NCBI GenBank assembly: GCA_000435495.1
Contig: FR884027.1
Span: 1 to 46,238, forward strand
Direction of reading: 5' to 3'
Source of the DNA: Firmicutes bacterium CAG:552
Lineage (GTDB): Bacteria; Bacillota; Clostridia; Christensenellales; Pumilibacteraceae
Length of the DNA stretch: 46,238 bases
Positions 25,608 to 33,428 of this stretch are shown here, piece by piece. The notes beneath the pieces were generated by a model. It saw nothing but the letters and a program-made list of their open reading frames with translations. It was not told the origin of the DNA and made no database searches. The stretch's first letter is position 1; every line of letters begins with the position of its first letter. The translations under genes were made by a program, and so were the position numbers.

Positions 25608-25699
25608 CTCTTTTAAAAACTTTTCGTTACGCTAGGAGCGACATTTAAATCCGCATAAATCGTTTATAGCCACAAAAATAGTTAATGACGGTGAAATTC

Positions 25700-26440
25700 C
25701 TACAAGTTTTCTTCTGCCTCTTTTGAATTTTCGGCAGACTTCGAAACTTTTTTGCTTTCGTAATTGCTCAATTCGCTGTTCAAATCGATCCTACCCGAAA
25801 GGGGGAACAAAAAGCTGTGCCTTTTCTTAAATTCGTCTGCTCTTAACTTTGCCTCTAATTTTAACTCTTCGATTCTGACGATAAGTTTGTGATCCGAAGC
25901 AAACTTCTTTATCTTAACTCCCACTTTAAATGAATGCGCCATATCTATGACAAACACGCCGAAATACATACCTACAAAAAAAGAATACTGCAAATTGGAG
26001 CACAACCACTCCACTGCACCCACTATTCTCGCATGAACAAACAAATAATACGCAGCCCCTATTAATCCCCAAAACAAAGTGAACAACGGACAGATAATTC
26101 CCTGAATATTTCCCCATCTGTCGGAATAATCCCAAAGCTTGATTTTCATGTGTTTAATAAAAATAAGCCCGGTCACGTATTCTATAAGCGTCATAACCGC
26201 AGTTATCATGGCTATTACGAAAATCTTTTGCCATACGGGTGAGGGAATAAAAGAGTAATCGAACATACAAATAACGTACAGTGCGACAAGTCCGCTTCCG
26301 TACAAAGGCAAACACGGACCCGACAAAAAACCCGGATTAATCCATTTTTTGTGAACGCATCTTCTGAATATCAACTCGACTACCCAGCCGAGCGTACTTC
26401 CTACAAAAAATATAAAAGTCAACTCCAAAAAAGTTACCAT
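25700..26440 (-). CDS. CmpB-family membrane protein (putative ABC transporter permease, PF06541 type)
   Basis: The 246-residue protein has about five membrane helices and a charged, coiled C-terminal tail of 65 residues. The N-terminal pattern FVGSTLGWVVELIFR, then PGFLSGPCLPLYGSG, and the later LIEYVTG and KLWDYSDRWGNIQGIICP match the CmpB family common in Firmicutes. The family name suggests ABC permease function, but no ATPase is adjacent, so the biochemical role is open. It has its own promoter (26497-26525) and an SD GGAGA upstream of the ATG. Confidence 0.82.
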   Translation of the reverse strand: MVTFLELTFIFFVGSTLGWVVELIFRRCVHKKWINPGFLSGPCLPLYGSGLVALYVICMFDYSFIPSPVWQKIFVIAMITAVMTLIEYVTGLIFIKHMKIKLWDYSDRWGNIQGIICPLFTLFWGLIGAAYYLFVHARIVGAVEWLCSNLQYSFFVGMYFGVFVIDMAHSFKVGVKIKKFASDHKLIVRIEELKLEAKLRADEFKKRHSFLFPLSGRIDLNSELSNYESKKVSKSAENSKEAEENL

Positions 26441-26496
26441 AATATTCTCCGATAATTAAATATGTCGGGACGCTCACGCCCCGTTATGCTAACGAA

Positions 26497-26525
26497 ATAA
26501 TAACATAATCGGCTTTGCTCGTCAA
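26497..26525 (-). promoter_or_regulatory. Sigma-A promoter of the CmpB-family gene
   Basis: TTGACG (26525-26520), 17-bp spacer, TATTAT (26502-26497); leader about 50 nt. Confidence 0.75.
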
Positions 26526-26737
26526 GCAAATAGAAAAGCGTTATACTTCGGTTTTGACAATCGTTACAGTTTTCCCTTTGTTTCCCTTTTTCCGTCTAAC
26601 AAGTATCGTCATGTGCCGCATCTTCGCCCAACTTTTTCATTTGCCGTTTGACGTAGATCATCATAATGTGCCATAAACTTTTTTTTGCGAAAAAATAAAA
26701 ATATTTACTTTTTTTGCAGTTTTTTGAACTTAAATTA
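26526..26737. other. Intergenic spacer between divergent genes
   Basis: AT-rich, with no supported gene and no clear repeat or RNA structure. Confidence 0.5.
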
Positions 26738-26766
26738 TTTACTTTATTGCCCGTTAGTGTTAAAAT
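26738..26766 (+). promoter_or_regulatory. Probable promoter of the YegP-like gene
   Basis: TTTACT (26738-26743), 17-bp spacer, TAAAAT (26761-26766). The -35 match is 4 of 6. The predicted transcription start is near 26773. Confidence 0.5.
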
Positions 26767-26795
26767 ATAGTCAAATAAAACAAAAGAGGTGCGTT

Positions 26796-27200
26796 ATGGA
26801 CAAATTTTACATAGAAAAAACTCCGTCCGGCTGTTTTAACTTTTCTCTTATCGCAACTAATAAGGAAAAGATTTGCGTGTCGTCTCAAGTGTACAAGAGC
26901 AAAGACAGCTGTAAAAAAGCTATTGCAAGCGTAATTAAAAACTCAAAGCGCTGCATAGAAGAAAATCGAATAGAAGACTTAACTTTACAAAAAAAAGCAG
27001 AACCGTTAGGGTTTCCGAAATTTGAGATTTATCTCGACAAAGCCGGACTATACCGCTTTCGTCTCTTTGCCACGAACGGCGAAAATCTTGCTATATGCGA
27101 AGAAGGTTATAAGTCAAAATCGGGATGCGTCAACGGCGTCAGAAGCGTTATGGCTACTTCCGACGGAAGCGAAATTATAGATAACACCGTAACCAAATAA
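26796..27200 (+). CDS. Tandem YegP-like (DUF1508) domain protein
   Basis: The ATG at 26796 has AGAGG upstream; an upstream in-frame ATG would precede the predicted promoter. The 134-residue protein consists of two copies of the DUF1508/YegP domain. Copy 1 (about 1-50) reads KFYIEKTPSGCFNFSLIATN and YKSKDSCKKAIASV. Copy 2 (about 72-122) reads KFEIYLDKAGLYRFRLFATN and YKSKSGCVNGVRSV. Each copy forms a small beta-sheet plus helix unit and such doubled forms are common. The function of YegP proteins is not established. It ends in a strong shared terminator. Confidence 0.88.
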   Translation: MDKFYIEKTPSGCFNFSLIATNKEKICVSSQVYKSKDSCKKAIASVIKNSKRCIEENRIEDLTLQKKAEPLGFPKFEIYLDKAGLYRFRLFATNGENLAICEEGYKSKSGCVNGVRSVMATSDGSEIIDNTVTK

Positions 27201-27290
27201 GTCTTTATTGCACGGTCCCTTACTTTTGACGTCGTTTGCTTGACAACGACGCATTTGCGAACGGTTTCGCTATCTGTTTAACATTTAAAA

Positions 27291-27340
27291 ATAAAAGCGT
27301 CGTCGCTTCCGTTTACTTTGGTTGCGACGACGTTTTTTTA
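27291..27340. terminator. Bidirectional terminator between convergent genes
   Basis: CGTCGTCGC (27298-27306) pairs perfectly with GCGACGACG (27324-27332). T7 follows on the plus strand and a T-rich run on the minus strand, so it serves both the YegP-like gene and the PH-domain gene. Confidence 0.9.
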
Positions 27341-27343
27341 CCG

Positions 27344-28000
27344 TTAGCCTTTGTACTTAGTATTATAACCGTCGTTCTCCTCCGGTCTGAATGCGTTAGG
27401 ATAGCTTATATCGGCTTGCATGTCGTAAGCCGTTTTTTGTATAAGTTGCATAACCGTTTCCGCATCTTCTATATCTATTATGCTGTTTGCGTAAGACTGC
27501 TTCCCCGGCATAATTCCGCTTGACGATATATATACGTCCCCGACTTTAAAAATCGCATCCAGTACGCCTTTGTGAACGGCAACACCCGAAATGTCTTTCA
27601 TCATAATGTTAATGACTTGCGACCCTATAAAACCACTTTTTATCAAAACTCGTTTATCGGTAATCAGATACTCCATATTTTTATGTCGCTTCGATGCCGT
27701 GCTTGCCTTGGCCACCCACATCCATACAGGCGCCAAATGAATCAAAAAGAATGGTATCAAAATAAACAAAAACGACTTTGGCATCCCAGTATCGAAACTC
27801 AGCATCATAAATATAAAACCGGCATCAATGGCAAGCCAAATCAAAGCAATGGGCATAAGAGTTATTACGTTTTCCCAAATAAATACCTTTCTCTTGGGTT
27901 TGCCTTCCCACAAAATTCTCTCGTCGGGCGTAACCATACGCCTTAACTCACCGCTTTGCACAGCTTCCGCTTCGTTTGCTTCGTAACGGTCGTATTTCAT
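27344..28000 (-). CDS. PH-domain (bPH2-like) membrane protein
   Basis: The 218-residue protein has a short soluble N-terminus with RILWEGKPKRKVF, two adjacent membrane helices (about residues 45-100), and a bacterial pleckstrin-homology-like domain. That domain contains YLITDKRVLIKSGFIGSQV and VGDVYISSSG, the usual core of YdbT/DUF304 proteins. Such proteins are thought to act at the membrane, but no ligand is known. It has GGAGATAAC before the ATG and follows the TIGR04076 gene by 42 bp in the same direction. It may therefore be the last gene of a tex-led transcript. Confidence 0.85.
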   Translation of the reverse strand: MKYDRYEANEAEAVQSGELRRMVTPDERILWEGKPKRKVFIWENVITLMPIALIWLAIDAGFIFMMLSFDTGMPKSFLFILIPFFLIHLAPVWMWVAKASTASKRHKNMEYLITDKRVLIKSGFIGSQVINIMMKDISGVAVHKGVLDAIFKVGDVYISSSGIMPGKQSYANSIIDIEDAETVMQLIQKTAYDMQADISYPNAFRPEENDGYNTKYKG

Positions 28001-28042
28001 TGTGTTATCTCCTTTTATGTGGTTAATTTTTAATTACATATA

Positions 28043-28360
28043 TTAGTTTTCATTACAGTTGCGGATTGCTTCAAGCAAAAAACTTACCGGCCTGAATCCG
28101 TCATTACACGATATTAAAGCAGAATACGGATTCTTCATCCACCCGTCGTAAAAATATCCGCCACCGTTAGCCAAAATCAGAACAAAGGGTTTTACGCTTT
28201 CCCATGCGCTCTCGCACATAGCCTCCGGTTTCGTCCCCGACTCGCTTAAAAACACGTCGCCTTCTTTGACCGAACAAGCATTCTCGATAGGATTTTCGTA
28301 TAATCCGATAAGGTCGTCATATTCGGTTTTTCGCACTGCCGTAATTCTTATCGTATACAT
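28043..28360 (-). CDS. TIGR04076 family protein
   Basis: The 105-residue protein matches the TIGR04076 family: an N-terminal YTIRITAVRK strand, a conserved cysteine in ENACSVKEGD, the PEAMCESAWESVKPFV motif, and the terminal CNDGFRPVSFLLEAI. The function of this family is unknown; the conserved cysteines suggest metal or redox chemistry, which is speculation. The ATG at 28360 is chosen because AGGTG lies six bases upstream; a GTG at 28369 would sit inside that site. It is 27 bp after the tex stop and probably in the same transcript. Confidence 0.82.
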   Translation of the reverse strand: MYTIRITAVRKTEYDDLIGLYENPIENACSVKEGDVFLSESGTKPEAMCESAWESVKPFVLILANGGGYFYDGWMKNPYSALISCNDGFRPVSFLLEAIRNCNEN

Positions 28361-28387
28361 TTCTCGCACCTGCCGATAACTAATCCG

Positions 28388-30670
28388 TTATCTTCCGTAC
28401 TTCTTTGCAAGTCTTGCCAAGGCAAATTCCAAATCTTTTTCTTCTTTGTTTGCCTTGTCTTTTTTGTCAAAACGTTTTCCGCCACTATGTGAAACGTCCT
28501 TCTTCTTGAGTCCGAACGGATTTTTTGACGTCTTCATAGTCAAACTGATTTTGTTTTTATTTTTGTCTACGCCCAAAACTTTAACATGCACTCTGTCGCC
28601 TACGTTGAGCACTTCGGAAGGATGCTTTATAAATCCGTCCGCAATCTCGCTGATATGAACCAGTCCGTCCTGATGTACCCCGATGTCCACAAATACGCCG
28701 AAGTCTATTACGTTACGTACAACGCCGTCAAGTTCCATACCTTCTTTTAGGTCTGCCAAACTGAGCAGGTCGCTTCTAAGCACCGGCGTAGGCAAACTGT
28801 CTCGTATATCTCTACCGGGCTTTGCCAGTTCGACGAGTATGTCTTGCAAAGTAGGAACGCCCACGCCTATACTGTCTGCCACTTTTTGTTCGCCCTGAGC
28901 TGCAACCATACCCGTTATCTTTGCGCCGCCACCGTTTACTATATCGGACTTAGTCATTCCGAAATGCTCGAGCAACTTGCTTACGGCTTCGTATGACTCG
29001 GGATGCACGCCCGTATTATCCAGAATGTCCTCTCCGTCCGAAACTCTAAGGAAACCTGCGCATTGCTCAAACGTCTTGGCACCGAGCTTGGGCACGTTAA
29101 GAAGCTGTTTACGACTGGTAAACTTATTAGCCTCTCTGTACTTTACGATATTTTTTGCCGTACTGCTGTTTAGTCCGGACACAAAACCCAAAAGGCTTGC
29201 GCTTGCAGTATTAAGATCTACGCCTACGGAATTTACGCAATCTTCAACAACGCCGTCCAAAACTTCGGTAAGTCTTGCTTGCGGCATATCGTGCTGATAT
29301 TGACCGACGCCTATGCTTTTTACGTCGATTTTTATAAGCTCCGCAAGAGGATCCTGCAATCTTCGGGCGATGCTTACCGCACTGCGCAACGAAACGTCGA
29401 AATCGGGAAATTCTTCCGCACCGAGTTTACTTGCCGAATATACGCTTGCGCCCGCCTCGTTGACTACTGCGTAGTTTACCGGGCGATTGAGCTTCTTTAT
29501 AAGATTAGCTACGAAGATTTCGGCTTCCTTACTTGCAGTTCCGTTACCTATGCTTATAACGTCTACGCCGTGTTTGTATATAAGTTGAGTAAGTTTTGCC
29601 TCGGCTTCGGTTATTTTGCTTTGCGGCGGCGTAGGATAAACCACTCCCGTATCCAAGACGTTACCTCTGCGATCTATTACTGCAATCTTGCAACCGGTTC
29701 GATACGCCGGGTCTACCGCCAATATCGTTTTATCTTTAAGCGGAGGCTGCATCAAAAGCGGCTTAAGATTCACCTTAAACATCTTAATAGCCTGCTCGTT
29801 AGCCATATCGGTAAGGTCGCTACGGATTTCTCTCTCTATCGATGGAAATATAAGTCGCTCGTAAGCATCTTGCGCAGTTAATTTTACCAAGTTTACCGCC
29901 TCTTCACTGCCGCCGTTTACTACATACAAAGCGTAAATTTTATTTAAAGCACTTTCCTCGTCAAGCTCTAACCAGACCTTGAGGCAATCTTCCTTTTCGC
30001 CTCGGTTTATCGCCAAAACTCTATGGCTGGGCATGGACGAAACCTTTTCTCTGTAATCGGCATACATGTCGTATACCTTATTATCGGGATGATCGAGCAA
30101 TTTACAACATATAAAGCCGGCATTCTTAGCCAACTCTCTGATGCTCTTACGCAACTCGGCATTGTCCGAAATGACTTCGGCTATAATATCGCACGCTCCG
30201 GCAATTGCGTCTTTTTCGGTTTTCACACCCTTTTCCTCATCGATATACTTTGCAGCTTCGCTTTGAATATTTACGGATTCTTGCTTAAGAATTATTTCGC
30301 TAAGCGGCTCCAATCCTTTTTCCTTAGCCACGGAAGCTCTTGTCTTTTTCTTCTGCTTAAACGGGCGATAAATATCTTCGACTTCGGTCAGCGTTTTCGC
30401 CAAAGTAAGCATAACGGCTATTTCATCCGTCATCTTATCTTGCGAAGTAATGCTGTCCGCAACTTCTTGCTTTCGAGTTTCCAGATTTTTGAGGTAATTA
30501 AGTCTATCTGACATGCTGCGCAAAACTTGGTCGTCGCAGTTACCATGCATTTCCTTACGGTAACGGGCTATAAACGGTATGGTATTACCTTCTTCTATTA
30601 AATCGATTACGTTTTGGCAGTAATCCTTGCGTATGCCGAATTCGTCTGACAAAACCTTACTAAAATCCAT
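28388..30670 (-). CDS. tex: Tex-like S1 RNA-binding protein
   Basis: The 760-residue protein is the full-length bacterial Tex, homologous to eukaryotic Spt6. It has the N-terminal helical Tex domain (YRPFKQKKKTRASVAKEKGLEPL near residue 105-130, shown in two parts here), a YqgF-like RNase H fold (LAVDPAYRTGCKIAVID), helix-hairpin-helix repeats (FRKxx-like ANKFTSRKQLLNVPKLG), and a C-terminal S1 domain (GVVRNVIDFGVFVDIGVHQD). It binds nucleic acid and affects transcription and toxin expression in some pathogens. Length is typical. It has GGAG upstream of the ATG and a promoter about 105 bp upstream. Confidence 0.95.
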   Translation of the reverse strand: MDFSKVLSDEFGIRKDYCQNVIDLIEEGNTIPFIARYRKEMHGNCDDQVLRSMSDRLNYLKNLETRKQEVADSITSQDKMTDEIAVMLTLAKTLTEVEDIYRPFKQKKKTRASVAKEKGLEPLSEIILKQESVNIQSEAAKYIDEEKGVKTEKDAIAGACDIIAEVISDNAELRKSIRELAKNAGFICCKLLDHPDNKVYDMYADYREKVSSMPSHRVLAINRGEKEDCLKVWLELDEESALNKIYALYVVNGGSEEAVNLVKLTAQDAYERLIFPSIEREIRSDLTDMANEQAIKMFKVNLKPLLMQPPLKDKTILAVDPAYRTGCKIAVIDRRGNVLDTGVVYPTPPQSKITEAEAKLTQLIYKHGVDVISIGNGTASKEAEIFVANLIKKLNRPVNYAVVNEAGASVYSASKLGAEEFPDFDVSLRSAVSIARRLQDPLAELIKIDVKSIGVGQYQHDMPQARLTEVLDGVVEDCVNSVGVDLNTASASLLGFVSGLNSSTAKNIVKYREANKFTSRKQLLNVPKLGAKTFEQCAGFLRVSDGEDILDNTGVHPESYEAVSKLLEHFGMTKSDIVNGGGAKITGMVAAQGEQKVADSIGVGVPTLQDILVELAKPGRDIRDSLPTPVLRSDLLSLADLKEGMELDGVVRNVIDFGVFVDIGVHQDGLVHISEIADGFIKHPSEVLNVGDRVHVKVLGVDKNKNKISLTMKTSKNPFGLKKKDVSHSGGKRFDKKDKANKEEKDLEFALARLAKKYGR

Positions 30671-31160
30671 ATTGGGCTCTCCTAATAACGTAATTTTGCC
30701 GCTTGTTTCAATTTTAAGTAAAAATAAAAGATACGTTGCGACACAAAATGCAATTCTTACCGAATCGCATTTATACTATACCATACTTGATTGTAAAAAT
30801 CAACGACATTGTTAGTTTCAGCGGCAAATATTTTGCTTTTAAATAGCGCATACAGCACAGATTATTTCTATTGTTTATGGCTTTTACTTAACGTACTATA
30901 TTAAATTATACCCGGCTCATCGAATAAATCGAACTTGCAAAACCGTTTAATAATGATTAGCTTTTACCGAAACATACGTTTTACAAAAATGACAACACTC
31001 AATAATACGTGCAAGATTACGCATTTCTATTTAGATTTATTTATAAACCCAAAATATATGACTGATGCGATTCGGCTACGATGTATTATCGTCGAACCAA
31101 TAAATTCGATAATCTTAAGCAGAGCCGAGTAAATGCAAAAAAATTAAACTCTCTTCGCCT
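30671..31160. other. Gene-free stretch between tex and gdhA
   Basis: AT-rich spacer holding the tex promoter at its left end and the gdhA terminator just beyond its right end. A 65-codon plus-strand frame at 30935-31132 lacks a ribosome binding site and is not accepted. Confidence 0.5.
30775..30803 (-). promoter_or_regulatory. Sigma-A promoter of tex
   Basis: TTGATT (30803-30798), 17-bp spacer, TATAGT (30780-30775); leader about 98 nt. Confidence 0.65.
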
Positions 31161-31169
31161 GTTTTTACA

Positions 31170-31212
31170 AAATAAAATCCGCTTCCCGAAAACGAGAAAC
31201 GGACTTCTTTTG
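31170..31212 (-). terminator. Intrinsic terminator of gdhA
   Basis: TCCGCTTCcCG (31178-31188) pairs with CGaGAAACGGA (31193-31203) around an A4 loop, and a T-rich run follows on the minus strand. Confidence 0.8.
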
Positions 31213-31235
31213 ACTTATTTACTAAAGGCTATTGC

Positions 31236-32588
31236 TTACTGAATACCCTGAGCGATCATAGCGTCTGCAACCTTTTCGAAGCCTGCGATGTTTGCGCCCA
31301 TAGCGAAGTTGTCCTTGTGACCGTACTTCTCTGCAGCCTTTGCCATGTTGTGATAAATGTTGTTCATCATAGCATGGAGCTTAGAATCAACTTCTTCTGC
31401 AGTCCAGCTGAGTCTCATGCTGTTCTGGCTCATTTCGAGAGCGGAAGTACCTACGCCGCCTGCGTTTGCAGCCTTTGCGGGAGCAAAGAGCATACCCGGA
31501 GTTGCAAGGAAGATAGCGATAGCTTCGTTGTAGGAAGGCATGTTAGCTGCTTCGATAACGATACGGCAGCCGTTGTCAACAAGCGCCTTAGCGTGCTGAA
31601 CGTTGATGTCGTTCTGAGTAGCGCACGGAATTGCGATATCGGTCTTAACGCCCCAAACACGGAGATCGTCCATAGACTTGGTCTCGAAGTACTTAGCCTT
31701 CGGATGGTCGATAATGTAGTCGGAGATACGAGCTCTCTTAACTTCCTTAAGGATTCTGACTGCTTCTACGTCTATGCCGTTTTCATCGAGAATCCAGCCG
31801 TTAGAGTCGGACATGGTGATAACCTTAGCGCCCAAAGAGGTAGCCTTTTCTGCGCAGTAGATAGCAACGTTACCGGAACCGGTGATGGTAACTCTCTTAC
31901 CCTTGAAGGAATCGTTATGATCGTTAAGCATAGCTTCGCCGAGGTAAACGACACCGTAGCCGGTAGCCGGAGTTCTGATAAGCGATCCGCCGTAGGTAAG
32001 ACCCTTGCCGGTAAGGACGCCTTCGTAAAGTTTGGTTATTCTCTTATAAGTTCCGTACAAGAAACCGATTTCTCTTCCGCCTACGCCGATGTCGCCTGCG
32101 GGAACGTCTACGTTAGCGCCGATATGACGATAAAGCTCGGTCATAAAGCTCTGGCAGAAACGGAATACTTCTGCGTCGCTCTTGCCCTTCGGATCGAAGT
32201 CTGCGCCACCCTTGCCGCCGCCGATGGGAAGGCCGGTAAGGCTGTTTTTGAAGATCTGCTCGAAGCCGAGGAACTTCATGATGCTAATGTTTACGGACGG
32301 ATGGAAGCGAAGACCTCCCTTGTAAGGTCCGATTGCATTGTTAAATTGTACACGGAAACCACGGTTAACGTGAGCTACGCCCTTATCATCGGTCCAAGGA
32401 ACTCTGAACATTATCTGACGATCGGGTTCTACAAGACGCTCAAGCAAAGCGTTCTGACGGTATTTAGCTTCGTTAGCTTCGATAACCTGAGAAAGAGTGT
32501 TAAAAACTTCGTTGACAGCCTGAATAAATTCAGTTTGTCCCGGATTTCTCTTCTCTGTCATTTCCATAACTTCTGAAATGTAAGACAT
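31236..32588 (-). CDS. gdhA: Glutamate dehydrogenase, hexameric bacterial type
   Basis: The 450-residue enzyme assimilates ammonia onto 2-oxoglutarate or releases it from glutamate. The glutamate site contains GGGKGGADFDPKGKSD and the catalytic aspartate in DVPAGDIGVGGREIG. The Rossmann domain has TGSGNVAIYCAEKA, followed by MSDSNGWI; a serine after the second strand favours NADP(H), inferred by family rule. The ATG at 32588 has GGAGGAG six bases upstream, so the in-frame ATG at 32603 is not used. Codon use is more biased and GC-richer than in its neighbours, as expected for a highly expressed gene. It is monocistronic, with its own promoter and terminator. Confidence 0.96.
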   Translation of the reverse strand: MSYISEVMEMTEKRNPGQTEFIQAVNEVFNTLSQVIEANEAKYRQNALLERLVEPDRQIMFRVPWTDDKGVAHVNRGFRVQFNNAIGPYKGGLRFHPSVNISIMKFLGFEQIFKNSLTGLPIGGGKGGADFDPKGKSDAEVFRFCQSFMTELYRHIGANVDVPAGDIGVGGREIGFLYGTYKRITKLYEGVLTGKGLTYGGSLIRTPATGYGVVYLGEAMLNDHNDSFKGKRVTITGSGNVAIYCAEKATSLGAKVITMSDSNGWILDENGIDVEAVRILKEVKRARISDYIIDHPKAKYFETKSMDDLRVWGVKTDIAIPCATQNDINVQHAKALVDNGCRIVIEAANMPSYNEAIAIFLATPGMLFAPAKAANAGGVGTSALEMSQNSMRLSWTAEEVDSKLHAMMNNIYHNMAKAAEKYGHKDNFAMGANIAGFEKVADAMIAQGIQ

Positions 32589-32626
32589 TGTTAACTCCTC
32601 CATAAAGAGATATTTTGTATACCTAT

Positions 32627-32655
32627 AGTATAGACTTAAGATAATTAAATGTCAA
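32627..32655 (-). promoter_or_regulatory. Sigma-A promoter of gdhA
   Basis: TTGACA (32655-32650), 17-bp spacer, TATACT (32632-32627); leader about 33 nt. Confidence 0.85.
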
Positions 32656-32732
32656 ACAAAAAAACAATATATTTATACCTATTTTTCGTTATTTTTTTTG
32701 CTTTTTTAAAGTCAAAGCAATTGTAAAGAGGC

Positions 32733-32772
32733 AAAATAAAAACCGCTGCTCTTAATGCAAAAGCAGCGGTTT
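32733..32772 (-). terminator. Intrinsic terminator of the ftsH operon
   Basis: AAACCGCTGCT (32740-32750) pairs perfectly with AGCAGCGGTTT (32762-32772), with a T-rich exit on the minus strand. Confidence 0.9.
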
Positions 32773-32795
32773 AAGTTATCGAACTCGAACAAAAA

Positions 32796-33428
32796 CTATC
32801 CTTCTATTTTGGCTATAGTATTCATAAGTTCGCTGGTTACCATTCTGACGTTAAGAACGTATGCGGTATAGTTTTCGGAACCGATATTTCCGTCTTCGTC
32901 ATACTCGTCCGAAGTCGAATCGTTATTTACGTTAGAGCTAAGGTACGGAATGCACTCCACGTCTATAATTTCTCCGTTAGATTCTTTCAATCTCAAAAGG
33001 ACTCTGTCGTATGCAATCTCCTTACCTTCCACGGTAATCTTTGACGCTTCCTTAAAGTAAAGTCTTACTATGCGTTCGCCCTCAAAAGCTCCGTAACTGT
33101 TAATTCTTACCGCAGTAACGGTGGTAGGTTCTCCGTCAGAATCTTTCTTAAGCAACATTTTTTCGGTACATTTCAATTCCAACCATGCGTGCAGTACGCT
33201 GAATCCGCTCTTATCAAAAGCTTCAATAAGGTTTTTCGATACGCCGCCTTCGCTGTCGTCGAAATGCTCGTTACCCTCGTTGGATACTATCAAAGCAGCT
33301 CTTTGAATTTCGCCGAACTCGTTTATCGCTCGGACCTTAATAAGTCCAGTTGCGAGCGCAAGTGCCCCGATGGCAAGTATTACGCACAAAAATATTGCGA
33401 CTACTTTACTTATCTTCTTTGTTCTCAT
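32796..33428 (-). CDS. Uncharacterised membrane-anchored protein overlapping ftsH
   Basis: The 210-residue protein begins with a basic stretch and one hydrophobic segment (about residues 8-30, VVAIFLCVILAIGALALATG), so it is an anchored or secreted protein with a large extracytoplasmic domain. That domain is acidic, with a DDS/DEYDED-rich stretch near 170-180 and no recognised family. The start ATG lies 23 bp inside ftsH and has GGGAG nine bases upstream. The overlap implies coexpression and perhaps translational coupling with FtsH, which acts at the same membrane. A substrate or adaptor role is possible but unsupported. Confidence 0.8.
   Translation of the reverse strand: MRTKKISKVVAIFLCVILAIGALALATGLIKVRAINEFGEIQRAALIVSNEGNEHFDDSEGGVSKNLIEAFDKSGFSVLHAWLELKCTEKMLLKKDSDGEPTTVTAVRINSYGAFEGERIVRLYFKEASKITVEGKEIAYDRVLLRLKESNGEIIDVECIPYLSSNVNNDSTSDEYDEDGNIGSENYTAYVLNVRMVTSELMNTIAKIEG

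Noticed and set aside
30935..31132. A 65-codon plus-strand frame between tex and gdhA
   Set aside because: TTG start, no ribosome binding site, AT-driven composition, no similarity.
31317..32576. A 419-codon open frame on the plus strand opposite gdhA
   Set aside because: It is a shadow produced by the strong codon bias of gdhA. It has no ribosome binding site and no recognisable domain, while gdhA on the other strand is unambiguous.
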